This document shows, piece after piece, positions 1 through 14,099 of a stretch of DNA of 64,000 nt (the stretch's first letter is position 1; every line of letters starts with the position of its first letter). Position numbers and translations under genes: made by a program. This DNA is from Parus major. Its lineage: Eukaryota > Chordata > Aves > Passeriformes > Paridae. Location of the stretch: NCBI RefSeq assembly GCF_001522545.3, contig NC_031771.1, positions 29,655,614 through 29,719,613 on the forward strand. Reading direction: 5' to 3'. Under the pieces are notes generated by a model. The model made no database searches, was not told where the DNA came from, and saw nothing but the letters and a program-made list of their open reading frames with translations.

Positions 1-2535
1 CCAAAAAACAAACCTGAATCCCTGATCTGTCTCTCCACTTCTCTTGAAAATCCATATGAAATGTGTTTCTATGCATCAAAATAATATGCTAAAGTTTATA
101 GATAACCCAAACAATCAACACTATTACCTGTAAAAAGATCAGGATATAATCAGCAATGTGACCTCATAATTTGCCAAGCTGAAATAAAAATTTTGGAGTA
201 CGTCCTACTTGCTTTTTTTATAAATGTAATTATGTCACAGTGCTAGAAATCTGTTATGCAATTACTAAAACCTTACACATCTGGAATTTTTAAGAATAGA
301 GGTAGTGAAAAATCCTTCAACTATTATCATGTAAGTCTCAAAACCCTCAAATAACATTCTAGGACCATACCTGTTGACTTCTATATCTATCACTGCTTTA
401 AAGCCTGCTAATATTATTTGGAAAAAAGTAAAGAAGAGGATTAAAAATTTTTTTCTAGTTGTCATTCCTCTATATGAAGGACTTCATACCCTTTTTGCTG
501 AGCGCACAGAAATGTCTTCTGAGGGGAATAGCAGTCCGTAAGATTTAAGACCAGGATTTCAGTTAAGGACAAAACAAGCAAAAGCGTAATCATTTCTCCA
601 AGAGATCTGCTTCTTTGTAAGATAGGATTCAATGGATGTTGAGGTTGCATAAGTCTTAAAAGAACATTTTAATTTTATTCCATGATATATCAGCACTTTG
701 TAAACAGTTGTCTGCATTTTATGTAGATCAGTATCGTTCAAATCCATGTTGCATCAGTGTTTCTAGAAAATGGTGGGGTTGCAGTGACTCAGTGTTTCTG
801 CTGAATTCCTAGAGTGAACCATGGACCCACACTGCTCCTTATTGGGACAAACAAGCCTGTTAATATTACTTGAAGTCATCAAAGTGCAATGGAAAAGCAC
901 TGTTTTGTATACAAATATATGAACATTCCTTAGAGCTTAATCTCTAATTAGTAAAATTTAACCTTTAAAAAATATTTAGAATGTATGGCTTTTTTAAACT
1001 CATGGCTGAATTAGGTTGGTTTGGGGTTACTTTAATTAGTTTTAGCCTTTACCCAATTTTAAATTTTTCAAAGTATTACAGATAATCTCTAAATCATAAA
1101 ATTAATGCAGTGATACAGATGGAGCAGCCATTTTGCTTTCCTGACCTTAACAAATATGATATGCAAGCAGCTTGTTATATCAGGCAGAAAGATTCAAAAT
1201 TCTTCCCAGAGAGATTCAAATGTGGTTGCTCCTTTTAATTGATGTCAGGAGCTCCAAAAGGCCAAGGCAACCAGAATCCAAAGAAGATTGAGTATCTGCT
1301 CTGTATCAGTCCCATAAATGCTGACACCATGCCCAAGGAACTTAAATGCCATCTATCAACTGTTTGTTTCCCTCTACAAATAATTTTGAATTAAATTTTG
1401 CTGGAACAAGATTACTATCAAAAACGCAGTTGCTATGCACTGTAGAAATTTTAGGGTTCGCCATAATTTGCAAAGCTGAATTTTTGCAGCAGTGAAAGAA
1501 GAATAATTTTATGCACAGAGGCATTCCAGTCCTAACTCTGGGCATGACTTGCTGGCCATGTAATAATTGCACAGACATACACACCTTATTATCTTCTCAT
1601 TGCCTATAGTAGATTAGTTTTCAATAAAATTGAGATTAGCAAAATTGTGGAAATGGTAGAAATACTAGAATGGCAAAATACTGGAAAGAGCTAGAGGTAA
1701 TTAGCCCAGCTGGAAATGCATAGTGAGGAGCCTTTGATATGAAGTGACATGCAAGGTGAATATTTGTTTCCAGTGTACAGTGCAAACAAGAAAACATTAG
1801 AAATAATTGGCTGATTTTTTTATAACCGAGTTCAAATATTGCATATAAAAAAATGCATATAGTATAAGTCTTTATTTTTTGTCCACTTAGTTACATATGA
1901 ATGTTGTTCCATATTAATAAAAATATGTTCTTTTAGAAACTAATTTTCAACACTTCTGCTCTCAATAACTTCCTTTTAAATTAGAAGGTGACTGAGATCA
2001 GAATGAAGAGAAATCTATAGGGAAGTTTCAAAACCATTTTTTTTACCCATGTTCTGACTGAATTTATAATGAAGATGTGCCTACGACTGAGGAAATTAAG
2101 AATTCCTGTGTTTTGAATTTTACAAAAAATGGATGAAGGTGGGAAGAGGTCTTTGTTTTCATTCCACATTAATGTGTCCCATAACTCTAGTGCACAATTC
2201 ACTGGAAAATCTTTTCTGTACAGCAAAGTATGTGATGATTCAAAAAAAAAGAAAAACTTTATTTCATTAAATTTTAATAGTATCCTTCTTTGCCTTAGAT
2301 GGTTTAGGCACAAGGTGCTTGCTCTTAATTACTCAAGAGTCTGTCCTTTATAATAGCCCTGACACATTTTGAAAAAGTGGCAGGTTTTCCTTTTAAATTT
2401 TTCTTTCTCTCAACATTTCAAAAATCAGCTAAAATCTAAGCCTTTAAAATATTTCACTGAAACCCTAAGCAAAATAAGAGCCTATATAACATGCATATTA
2501 AATAGTTAAATAAAATAATATCATTCATAATTTTA

Positions 2536-2565
2536 AGTTGAAGCCTATAGCTTCAACTATAGTTG
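2536..2565. repeat. Hairpin followed by an overlapping 12-nt palindrome
   Basis: AGTTGAAGC at 2536-2544 pairs with GCTTCAACT at 2550-2558 over a CTATA loop. The perfect palindrome CAACTATAGTTG overlaps it at 2554-2565. The flanking sequence is AT-rich intron. Confidence 0.8.
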
Positions 2566-2636
2566 AGTAATTATACAATAGTGTGCAATTAATTATCAAC
2601 TTTTTATTAAATGTCTATCTACATTTATTTATTTTT

Positions 2637-2648
2637 GTGTGTGTGTGT
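2637..2648. repeat. (GT)6 microsatellite
   Basis: A pure GT dinucleotide run of six units. Confidence 0.9.
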
Positions 2649-4870
2649 ACAGGTTGTCTTTTTTTAATATTTAAAAAAAACCTAAAAATCTTATGGTTTA
2701 TCTTAATGATCTGTAACTGTATGCAAATACATAAGACATTTGAAAGCAAAATTGTTAGTGCTAGAAAGTATTGTTGAATTTTCACAAGGAAATACTACTG
2801 ATTAGGATCTGGCTTTAGTGCTTACAATAATATAGGGGGAAACATTCAAATCAGAAGACAGATTTGAAGTAAAAATGGGATGGGCTTACAGACTGCAGAT
2901 AGATGTTCAATGTATTATTTTCTTTATGAACACAAAGAATTTAAGCTTACAATTCTAAGAGGCATTCCCATAATATTTGAAACACTTTTTAATATCAAGT
3001 GGAATGGGAAAGAGCAAGTGTCTCTGAGACAAACAACCACTTTATCTGTGATCTTCATATTCTCTCTTCTTCAGACAGCATGTACAGGCACATGACATTT
3101 CCTGTCAGCCTTTGAAGGAATATACAACAGCTGTTGATATAAAATTATACATACTTCTCAGATTTTATTTTATGCACATATATGTTTTAGAGTGCTTTCT
3201 AATAAATTCTTTCAGAAGTACCATCAGGATTAGCACTGAAACAAACTGTAATATAAATGGAATCTCCTTACATCTCAGAAAAAAATGTGGCCCCAGAACT
3301 CACAACTAAACTTTAAATTTCTCATCTCTTTAATCTAGCATAGCAGTTCACTGAACATGGTTGGATGATAAAAGCCTTTCTGCAATCAATATCCCCATGC
3401 ACGAGCAGGTGTGCTGTAAGAACATTGTTTTGAATTTCATCAGCTGTGATCATTAACTTATCATGCAGTGGAAGGATGTTTCAAACTGACTGTAGTGCCA
3501 ACACACAGTGTAAAGAGCTTAGGAAAAATTACTCAAGCAAGAACCAACAACAGATTTTGTTTACAATGAGGGACTGAGGAAAAATCACTAACTCACTACA
3601 GTGTTTTAAAAGACAGATGGCAGAACACTAGACCTAAATTTAGCCATTCAACTACAATCATATATACATGAAGGAAAAAAAGCACACTTTGAAAACTTGA
3701 ATATAGTTAATAGAGTTTATTTTGCTGGCTGTATTTATGCTATCAAAGCACAGAGTTGGCCATTGACGTGGCAATGAGTGATAATTTTCTAAGATAACCT
3801 TGCTTCTGTATTTATCTTTTTTAACTGAAATTTTTCTTTACAGAATATATAATAAGCCATCCCAAAACTGCCCAATTGCATTTCAGGGTGTGCATTAAAC
3901 ATGACATGAACTTTTTTGTGTCCATATCCTTGTCAAAAGAGGCATGAAGTGGAATGCCACACCTCATTAGCATTTCTCTTTCATAGCAAGTATATCTGCT
4001 GCTGTACATATTTATATCTTGCTAGAGAAAGCACTGTTCAAGGCAAGTGCCAAGTACTGGAGCAGAAACAGTTATGTTTCCTTAGGTCTGGACAGAGTTC
4101 AATTTATAGTCTTGAACAGGCCACCAAAGGAAACTACTTCCTTCCCAGCTAAGACTTCCACATCACTCTTTTTAAATTATATTTTTGCTTAAGGGAGACC
4201 TAGTAGTCATACTTTCCATTTAAGATCATCAGGTAGCCCATTAAGGATATGGAGTATAGTGAAGCAAAACTCAAGTTTCCCATTCATAATGATATTCCCA
4301 AATGTGACATTTAAACTTTAAAGCAAACCATGCCATAAGTTAATTATTTGGGCAGGAGGGAGCAATCCTTCCTGTCTAGATAAAAGAATATTCTTTGACT
4401 CCAAGTCCTTGAATAGGAATACCTCTGAAGAATATTGAAAGGCTGTATTCATAGCTACATAATTGTACAGTCCAATCCACCAAAGTAGGTTTTCAATAAA
4501 AAAAAAAATAAATCTCTTTGATCTTTAACTTAATATCTTTCAATTTTATTCTGAGCCACTTTGAACAAAGGCACAGAATAAAGTGTATGCTACCTGCATA
4601 TTTCAACAAGTAGCTTTTGCCATTCCTGCTTCTGATTGTATACACAGGTTGTATACAGTGTCAATTTGTAATGTAAAACAATTAAAAATCTTAAACATTT
4701 GCATGACCAGTAGGTTGCAGAAGGGATTTAAACTGGATGACTTTTATGGACTCAGATGGACAAAGATGCAGTCTTTATGGATTAGAATAATCCTAACAAC
4801 TGTTACTCATAAATTCTGACTTGGTTTATAAACCTTTTAAAACAGATTAAGCAATTCATCTTGAATAGAC

Positions 4871-4890
4871 AATGAGTTCTAATGAGTTCT
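4871..4890. repeat. 10-bp tandem duplication
   Basis: AATGAGTTCT occurs twice, head to tail. Confidence 0.9.
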
Positions 4891-5060
4891 AACACTGGTT
4901 TAGCTTCAGTGGAGACAAAGAGAGAAAGTTCTCTGATTCATTACAAAACCTTGATAGAGATGTGTTTCAGCTCCTTGACAAATAATCAGATCTCACAAGT
5001 ACTGGACTGGAAATGACATCTCATGGGTACTCTTGTGGCCTCTGGTTATGCTCCTCACAT

Positions 5061-5070
5061 ACACACACAC
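5061..5070. repeat. Short (AC)5 run
   Basis: A pure AC dinucleotide run, preceded by CACAT. Confidence 0.8.
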
Positions 5071-5089
5071 ATTTTGCTGACCCTATAAT

Positions 5090-5470
5090 CTCACCCACTT
5101 GCAGTGCTGATATGTAAAAGGAACTGCCCTGCTGGGCCAAGCAGGGCTAGAGGTGCTGCAGTGCTGTACTGCAGCATCATCTCTCTTACACATCACCTCA
5201 CGTTTGACACCACCAGTGACCACCCTCACACACAACCTGCTCAGAAACTTCAGTGGACAGTGCCATAAGGCAGCAAAAAGGCTGCCACTGTGTGCAGCAG
5301 CTGCCCATTTGCTGCTTAACTGTGCCCAGTATTCAAAGCAGCCTTGATAATAGGCTCAACCCCATCAATGCCACAGCTCCTTCCCACTCCCAGCATGTCA
5401 GGCACGGTGTCTGACAATGGGAGACGGCATACACCTCTAGTCTAAAAGCCCAGTTTGATTCAGCTAGCAA
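5090..5470. other. GC-enriched unassigned block
   Basis: It is richer in G and C than its surroundings, with GCAG/CAGC-rich stretches near 5150-5180 and 5270-5310 and a 64-codon frame at 5153-5347 that shows no recognisable domain. It could be a worn repeat or a regulatory element; I cannot choose. Confidence 0.4.
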
Positions 5471-6005
5471 GAAAAGAAAAGCTTTTGGTACTGTTTTAGA
5501 AACTTTTGTCACTGTTTTACTTTAGGGACAAAAGCCTTCATGCAGTATTAAAATCACATTTTGCACAGCACTCCCTAGCAAAGTAAACCACATAAATCTA
5601 ATTTAACAGCATTTTTTATGGCTCACAGTGCTTCTTTAAACAAGCTTTCCTCCAGAGTTTACAAAAGCCATGTATTAAAGCCAGAAAAATAAATTATGGG
5701 GCTTTGTGACCTCCTCATCTGGCAATGGCAATAAGTGGCATTAAGGCAGAGTTTTATACATTTCTAGGGAGCATGTCATTTTCCACTGAAAAGGATTCTC
5801 CTAACATCTTTTATTAAAGGCAACCAGGCCTTTAATAAAATCATAAGATATAAAAGAGAATTCTGTGTGGTTGTTTTGGGTTTGTTGTTTTTTTTTTAAT
5901 GACAATTCAAAAAAGCAAGGTTCTTTATCAAAAAATTTAGAAACTGGCCTCAATATGGAAGTGAAGGCTATAGTAATAACCTGGATAAAAAATACATTTA
6001 AATGA

Positions 6006-6022
6006 GATGATGATGATGATGA
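6006..6022. repeat. (GAT)n microsatellite
   Basis: Five and a half GAT units. Confidence 0.9.
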
Positions 6023-8595
6023 CTTATATTACTCCATTCATAAGAAAAATACCAGACTTGAAACTGGACAAAGGGAAATCTGACGAATTTCCAAGTTGTG
6101 TTTGTGGTTAAACCACAGTTGAAATTGTGATCTTAAACAACTTCAGATTTTTTTTTTTTTGCACAGTTTTACTCTTACATTTTCTCTAAAGCAGCCACTG
6201 TTGGGGCTTTCAAAATGGTAAAAATGAGTCACATGACAAGAGTTATTGTAATATCAAATAACAAAGCAATAACTGGAAAACTTTTTAAAATACAACTCTA
6301 CACTCTTAGAGGACAAGATCTAGGAAGAACACTTTGATCCTCAGTTTGATGCAGCAGCAGATAGATCAAGTATCAAGAATTATTCTTATTGTAAAAAAAG
6401 GTTATAAGCTGTCAGCAGAAGATAATTCACAATAATAAAAGCATTAGAGAAAGCAATGTACTAAGCCTCTGCCTACAGAGTTACAGTCCCTAGAGATGAA
6501 AGAACAGAAATTATTTTTTTTCTCTTCTTTCACTGGCTTAGAAAAGCTAGCAAATTCAATGCAAGTCTCTTTGGATTTTTTTTCTTTTCTTTTTTTTTTT
6601 CAGAAAACACAGTTAGGGTAAACAAGTACTACTGAGTTTAATGATCTTCCTCATTGGGACAAGTTTTTTTAAAGTTCCTTCCTCTTGGAGAAACTGTCAC
6701 ATAGCACTCATCATCAGTGGTTTCTATAACACTCTAGAGAAGAAACAATATAATTTCCCTTCAATTTACAGTAAGTAAAACCAAACAAAAATCCCAATAC
6801 AGATATCAAGAGAGGTTCTCAAGGTTGGAATCACCTAAGAATTTTCAAACAATGTTCTGGTGCTGATGAATAACTCCCATAACCCTAAAGGCTTGTAAGA
6901 ACTCAACCTGCTTTTTGTCAGTATCCATGGAGACCAATAGGTGAGTCCCTATATTTTTCACTAGCTTCTGGGACTAGGGCTTCCCAAACTATTGATTTTT
7001 ACTTTTATCCCAGCTCTATTTACAAACACAGCAAAGACAGAAACAGAGGCCAGGCCAGGTTTCAGGAGAGGGAGAACAGTGATCTATGCACTAGCGAGCC
7101 TGAAAAGATCGGCTAATTAATGTCCAGACACTGATTTGGCCACCATCATCTATGACAGAACCAATGAGACTTTTGACAGGCTCAATTTTATAATCTCAAA
7201 TCTGAGTGGATAGGATTTTTTAAGGGAAAAACTTTTGAAAAAAATCTTGAAGAGTAGATCACTGAAATCAAAATCAGAACCACAAGCAGTGCAAACCATC
7301 AAGTTAAAGTCTAGGAACGTCTTGACTGAGAACTTATATTTCTATTTGATACTCCAATTGAACTTAAGACTAATCCCCAGCATTTACTGAAAGTGCAGCT
7401 TTTATGTTGCTATCATATTTATCTTTAAATACTGTATAGAGCTGAATACCAAAAATATTAGTGCAGCATTATGGAGAGAAAAGTAAAAAAAAAAAAGAGG
7501 TTAGGTTTTCATAAACCTTTCTTTTATGTCTCATTTCTCTAATACAAATGGACTCCATTTTCTCTTTAAGAATCCCTTTGATTTACAGAGTATTAATAGC
7601 TGCATTTCATTTCTGAAATACAATCTAATTAGTAATTATGTTCAGAGAGAGATAATGTACTCACATCACTCATGCTTTCACAAGGTCTGGAAATCATTAC
7701 TCCACCACTGGAAAATAAGTTTGGAATGTGCTACAACTTTAATAAAGAGAGAGTCACTCGTGGAAGGTCAAGATCTTTCAGAAAGTTTTCCAAGTCTTGG
7801 CCTATATAGGCTTATTCTGTCAGTTCTCTCTACCAGGTTTTAGAAAAAACCTTGGAGGAAACTTTATGAATTTTCAGGAAGACATTTCTAATCATATGAG
7901 ATCCTTACATACTCTCCAGTTCCTCTGCTGCTGAGAAATTGAATAGTATTTCTCACACACAGCTTTATACAGTTAGACTCTTGTTTGTCCTCTATCATTT
8001 CTTTAGCACCTCTTACAGAAGCTCTTTGTGTAGTTTTCTTAAAATTGTGACTTTGTTGGTTTTTTTTTTTTAAGTAATATTATAAAGTGACTATGTCACA
8101 GATGTACAGGGAAACTTGAAAATTGCAAAGGTGCAATTTCATGAGCTACTTATGTCAACCCAAGTCCAAACTTCTGCAAAAAGTGGTATTTCTCTGCTCC
8201 TTGCACCAGTCAATGTCTTTCTTTCTACTATGTGTCAGCATTAGATTTCTAGTACCTTAGATACAAATAAAAAAAAAAATTCTTTAAATGTTTGAATTTT
8301 AACTCTCAAATTAAATTTTATTTTAATATATAAAATTTCTATCAGTGTTGACATGACTTGGTTAGAATTTCCCACAGGTTCCTGCAACTATAGTTGATTA
8401 TTACTGGTGAGTATGTGAACTTTTATCTTAAAAACAATCTCAGGAATTAGCATAAGAGAGCTTTCTAGGTTTAAGATCCCACTCTGCAGGCTATTAGTAC
8501 TAGGATAACAGCTTCTTGGGGCTAGATCCAGATGGCTTTAGCTTTTATTGGTCTGGTCTACCTCAAGTGATGACTTAGCCATTTCACTTGATCTG

Positions 8596-8726
8596 AAACA
8601 AAAAAATTCAACCCAAAACCAAAACAAACAAGCAAACAAACAAATAAAAAAAAAAGAGCAAAAAATAACCCAAGAACAACTGAAAAACACCGAAAAAAAA
8701 CAACCAACAAAACCCCCCCAAAAATT
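8596..8726. repeat. A/C-rich low-complexity tract
   Basis: About 130 nt made almost entirely of A and C on the plus strand (AAACAAACAAGCAAACAAAC and similar). Frames on both strands stay open here only because of composition. Confidence 0.88.
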
Positions 8727-11700
8727 GCTTTTAATACTTTAATCTGGCAATTTCCCATTCTCCATTTCCCAAAAGTCTTAAACTGACATTTCCAAGACAT
8801 TTTCTTTTATGTATACTTAGCATAAAGTTAGCTGTCAAATCTGAATGTTCTTTCTTGCATCTTGAGCTTCTGCTATGCAAAGAGTGTGATGCTTGTTTAG
8901 GGCTTGGCTCCACAGTTTGAGCACTTGTGACACGAGAACTGAACACAATTAACCAGGCATCACAAATTGTCCATACACTGATTTCTCACAATAAGCACAC
9001 GTAAATTGCTATCACCTACTGCAACATCAAAACTCCAATGGAGATCTAGATACTTTGGAGCACTGTTGCTGTAAAAGAAAAATCTGTACAGCTCCACTGA
9101 CTTTAGTGGATCTACAGCATTCGCATTGTTAAAGAACGTGATCCACTGTAATTTGAAACTCAAACACAGACACAATAAAATTTAATGTGGCTTGGAAAGG
9201 ATCTATTCTAGAAACAGCTTGTAAGCTTCAGATAATTACTCTCTTCAGATAGTTACAAGGGTGGATTAATTTTACATCTTGCTCATTTCCATTTAGTCTG
9301 ATGCAGATGAATCAATGCTACAAGAGGAAAAAAATGCAGGAATGTTTATTAAAATGTGTAAACATGTTTGCAGTCTTTTGCTGTATGTTCATTCCATCTC
9401 GTTTTTACTTAATTACAGATAATCTTCAGTAGTAATTAAGAAAGCTTCTGAAAAAATCTCTTCCTATTGAACTACAAAATTAACAAATAAATGGCAAAAA
9501 GCCAAGTTCTTCTGTAGGGACTAACTCTATAAAGGTCAATACTGATCTCATGAGGTTATCTATCCCTTTTTTCTCCCTCAGTTATATAAATTGGTTTATT
9601 TTTAAAAGATCTTTTAGAATTGCATGACTTTGAGTGGTCAAAAAACCTAATAAATTTGTCAAACATATTGCACTGAGAGAAGAGATATAAGAGAAAATTT
9701 AGTTTCCAGAATCCTGGATTACAGTTTTATTGTACAAAAAGCGTATCATGACTTATCTGCTCTGCTGATTAGAAGGAATCCATGGTAGAACATTTGTGTT
9801 CTCCAGTTTTCAACCTTCAGGAAAGGGTGTGACTTGTAGTTACATCATTTATATTCAGAATATATAGAAGAAGTATCAGGTCTTTCTACAGAACTGAAGA
9901 AACCCTTTCTAGTTCTAAGCTCTTCTCCCTTGTAAAGGGTTCCTTACTCAGTCCTAAAAGAAACTGTAATTCAAGAGGTTTAGACAAGACATGTTTTCCC
10001 TTCTATCAAATCTATTAAATAAGTGCAGTAGTTTGAAAATGGAAATTGCTATACAAGAAGTAAATACTATTGCCATTACTTCATTGCCAAGGGATGGCTG
10101 CTATTAAGGTCATTCTCTGTAGAATTATTAATTTAGCATTTTCCATGATGCATTCTGCTTTACATTATTCTAACCATGCCAGAATGTAAGCATTTGGACT
10201 GCAATACTGTTTGTCATTTTTGTCCTTTTAGAAATTTAACAATGATCATTTTATGCTTCATATGATAAGGTATGCAAAATCCACTGGCTTTAAAGGTTTA
10301 TTACATTTTTCCTATTATTTCCAGAGCATTTTTGTTATCATAAATACAAAGAATGTCTCCAGCACACTCACTTGAAACTGACTGGGTGAAGGATTGCTTT
10401 TGCAACTACAAAGATAACTCTTCCTGGCAATAATTCCTCCAGCATTATTCAGTGTAAAAATAATAATAATAAAAAAAAATAAAAATAGTATATTCAACAT
10501 AGATTTTATTGACTCAGGTAGCTAAATACCAAGATTTCCACTTCAACAAGCATGCCTCACAACCAGGAAGACTACAGACTGCAAAGGGATTAATCCCTCC
10601 CCATGCCCAAGTGCTTTTCCCGAAGGACAAAGGACATTATTAGAAGTGATCTAGAATTGATCTTTGCATTGCAGCATTGTTATTCCAGGATTTTTCTTGT
10701 CCAGACATAATAAAGGAGAAAGTGTCCTACTGGTGAGACAAAGTGCTTAGGAGCTAAAAGGAAATAAAAGAACAAGGGAAGCTTTGGACAGCAGTGAGTT
10801 ATTAAGAGGAGGTACTACTACATGAGAAGGGACTAATTGTATGACAGAGGGTGGACCAGGAGGACATAAAATTTGAAGAGTTAATCAGAATTCGAGCTGC
10901 TATTTTTACTTTGACATTCTAGGGAAAAACTATGAAAGTCATGGACAAATATGTCCTTTATTCTTGCTAAGTGAGAGGTTATATTGCACTGTTACTTCCG
11001 CTCTGAGCATGCAGGAGAAATGCCCTTCATGCACCTGGGAAATCCAGCCCAGCTACAGAGGAGCAACATGCAAGTAAACATTAACTGGTTCTTTCTTTAA
11101 AAGAAATAAAATTATTAAAATATTAAAGACATAGAAAAACTATTAAGCATGTCATAAATCTTAAGTGTAAGCTAATGTTATTTAGTTTGAACTTAATTTG
11201 ACTTCAGTGGACATAACCAATCAAATATTGTACTAGAGGAAGAAGTGCTAATCCATGTCATTAAGTATGCAACACAGACAGGGCTCAGGGAAAAAATTCT
11301 CAGGCTCAAACAAATAGTTAGCACCTCTGACTCAGTACATTATACTAAAGAGTTTTCCATGTTCTGATAAAAATCAAAACATTGTACTTGGAAGGCATTT
11401 TATAGGGTATGTTCCTCTCCTGAGCTGGCTTTTCCCTTGAATATTGCCTTCTTTCCACCCATCCTCATGAAAGGTCGAAGAATTAGTGGTGAGGGGAAAA
11501 AGAGAAGAGAACTCATTCTCACAGGAAAAGTGTCCAAAGAGAGATTTCTAGACTAGACTACCCACTTATCTGTAGCTAAACATCTTATACCTCTGAAAGT
11601 CTTATCCGTGTATCTTCAGTGATGAAAAATGAAGTTATATTCAGAATAAATGACTACTTAGAGCCTTGAACATTGTATCTGCATATTATGAGAGGGGACA

Positions 11701-12290
11701 TATGACACTGGTGAGAGATGAAGAGTCTTCATGGTCTCTTTTCAAAAACCTGGTGTAAGCATATGTTTGTTCATTTTATAGAATTAGATGTAAAAAAGGT
11801 CTTCTGTCATTTGTATCAAACCCAGCCTAGTTTGCTAAGCTGTAATTAATAATATGAGAAAGTAGTATTAGAAAGCAATATCAAATGTTAATTTTAAAAT
11901 GGAGGGGCAAAAAACTGTGTCAATCCAAAGGGAAGAAAACAATTTTCTTCCTTTCAATTTTGAAATATGATTTCTGACTGAATTTCCGTGTCATTCAGAG
12001 GAGCACAGAGAAAATGTAAACAAAGCCATCTAATGAATGAAAACTCTTCCTATTTCAGTGGGTGATTTAGTACAGTTACAATGTTAATTCATACTTATTA
12101 GAATTCATAAGGGAAGAAAATGTTAACAATCTACACTCAAAACAGTTTTAAGACATGGTGTGTATTGAACAGTGAAAAGCCTCATCTAGGATGATACACA
12201 GAACTTAAATAGGCCTAGTACTCAGCATCCTCAGTAATAACTTAGAAGATTCAATAAGTAATAAACTGAAGAAATACATAAATCACACCA

Positions 12291-12318
12291 GAGATAAAGC
12301 AATATCGAGATAAAGCAA
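12291..12318. repeat. Near-tandem 12-bp duplication
   Basis: GAGATAAAGCAA occurs at 12291-12302 and 12307-12318, with 4 nt between, followed by a partial third unit (AGATAAAG). Confidence 0.88.
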
Positions 12319-14099
12319 AGATAAAGATTTTCGCAACACAACATGAAGATGATGAAATTGCATTGGACTGGGAACAATAATTTGGAAAAGTTTTTGAAGA
12401 AAAAAAGATTTTCAGAGAAAAACAAAATCAGGGGAGTTAAGAAAAACAATATATTTTACTGATGTGAACTGGTTGCAAAAATGCCTTTGCTGCGTATCAA
12501 AATATACATACAACAGTGTTTCAGCACTTGGTATCCTTCACTTCAACAGCTGCTCCTGGAACTGCATATTCAGTGCAGGGCATATCACCAGGAAATTAAA
12601 AAAGATTTGAAGAACAATGAAGAGCTTTAATGCCTGAGTGAATTTTATGTTACAAGATTTAGGTGAACTAAATATGAACTACTGTTCTCAGCAAGGTCCA
12701 AAAAGACCCAAAGAATACAAATACAACAGTAAGGTTTAAAAATATTGTTGAAGATGATTTTAATTGCCATATGAAACAAACAAAAAATAACCCACAACAT
12801 TAAAGTTAACAAAAATTAAATATTTAACTAAACAAGAAAATATTCTAAGACTAGAATAAAAGTACTTGGTGCAATTATCTCTCTGTGACACTGACAAAAG
12901 CTTCTCTGGAAAATTTAAAGCTAGGATAGTTCAGGACTTTGAGCATTTAAAGAAGTCAAGAGGCCCACATAATTAGGATATAGTGGAAAATAGTGATGTA
13001 CTAATATCCTGAGAAAAGGAAACCAGTGCAAAAAGCTAAGATAGCATGATCACCAGAAACTCCTAAACAAAAGTCAATTGAAGTGCTGAGAAATGGTTTG
13101 TTTGTTTGGTTAGTATTTTGTGTCTGTAACACCTATTTATACAAAATATGTTTTTCAGTAGCAGGTGTATATTTGAGGGTATTCTGACTATCAGTAATAG
13201 CAAATATTTATAATAAACTGTAAATGAGAGTAGAACTAGGAAAAAAAAAATCAAAATCAAAGTCTAGATTTCTTACAAACTAAATCCACTTTATTCTGTA
13301 AGTAATTAGCTCATCCAGATTCAAATGTACATATATAGAAGACGTACTTCAGAGAGAGCTGACTTAAACAAGAACTCACCATGAAAATTCAAAACAAATC
13401 TCTAATGCAGAATAAAATAAGCAAAAATGTCATTCTAATACACTCACACTTCAAGGGCCTCTCAGGCATGAAAGATGAGAATTTTAGAAAGGTTAATTTC
13501 ATCTCCCAGGTATGCCTGACTAAAGGCAGATTACAATAAGAAATTGCTTTAATTATGGCAAGCCAGCTGACTGTATCCCTAAAGTTTTTAGCTCTAATAG
13601 TCTTAGTTAAGGAATTTTGAGAGATTCTATCATAACCACACCTCGTTCATATCAAAGCACTTTTGGGACCACATTTTGCCCTTAGTTACACCACTTCAAA
13701 TCAGTATTAAACTCTTCAAATTAATGTAGATTCTATTTACAAAAGCTCTTAGAGTCACAAAGCATCCAGAAATGGAGTGAGGCTTTAATAAATAAAATAG
13801 TGGGGTGTACTTCTTACAATTGAGACATTCATAGATGTAGTGGAAAAAAAATTTTAAAACCTGAAACTTTCTTTAGCCAAATTATTCCTTCTAGGATGCC
13901 ACATCTCCAGGACGATTCCTCAGCTATGAGAATTGAGAGTATTATGAAGACTCTGTCTTTCTCTTCAGCTGAACTTCTGTAGCTTAAAATAGTAGCTGTA
14001 ATAAGGATTAGGACTTGATCCTCCCACATTAGTGCTCCAACTAGCAACCTAGAGACTATTTCTGACCCCCTGACTGTCACAATGGCTTTGTAACAGAAT

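Larger units (their letters stand above)
1..5089. other. Intron sequence, nothing recognised beyond short repeats
   Basis: AT-rich sequence with scattered short frames (for example 1981-2313 on minus and 2129-2353 on plus overlapping each other). No known domain, RNA gene or mobile element could be seen apart from the hairpin, GT run and 10-bp duplication listed separately. Confidence 0.6.
5471..14099. other. Intron sequence, nothing recognised beyond simple repeats
   Basis: AT-rich, with T- and A-homopolymers (5890, 6150, 6590, 7490). The longest frame, 105 codons at 7526-7843 on plus, has no recognisable motif. CAACTATAGTTG recurs at 8385-8396. Confidence 0.6.

Noticed and set aside
1981..2353. 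Overlapping 110-codon (minus) and 74-codon (plus) frames
   Set aside because: Hydrophobic, Phe/Lys-rich peptides typical of AT-rich chance frames; no domain, no splice-site support.
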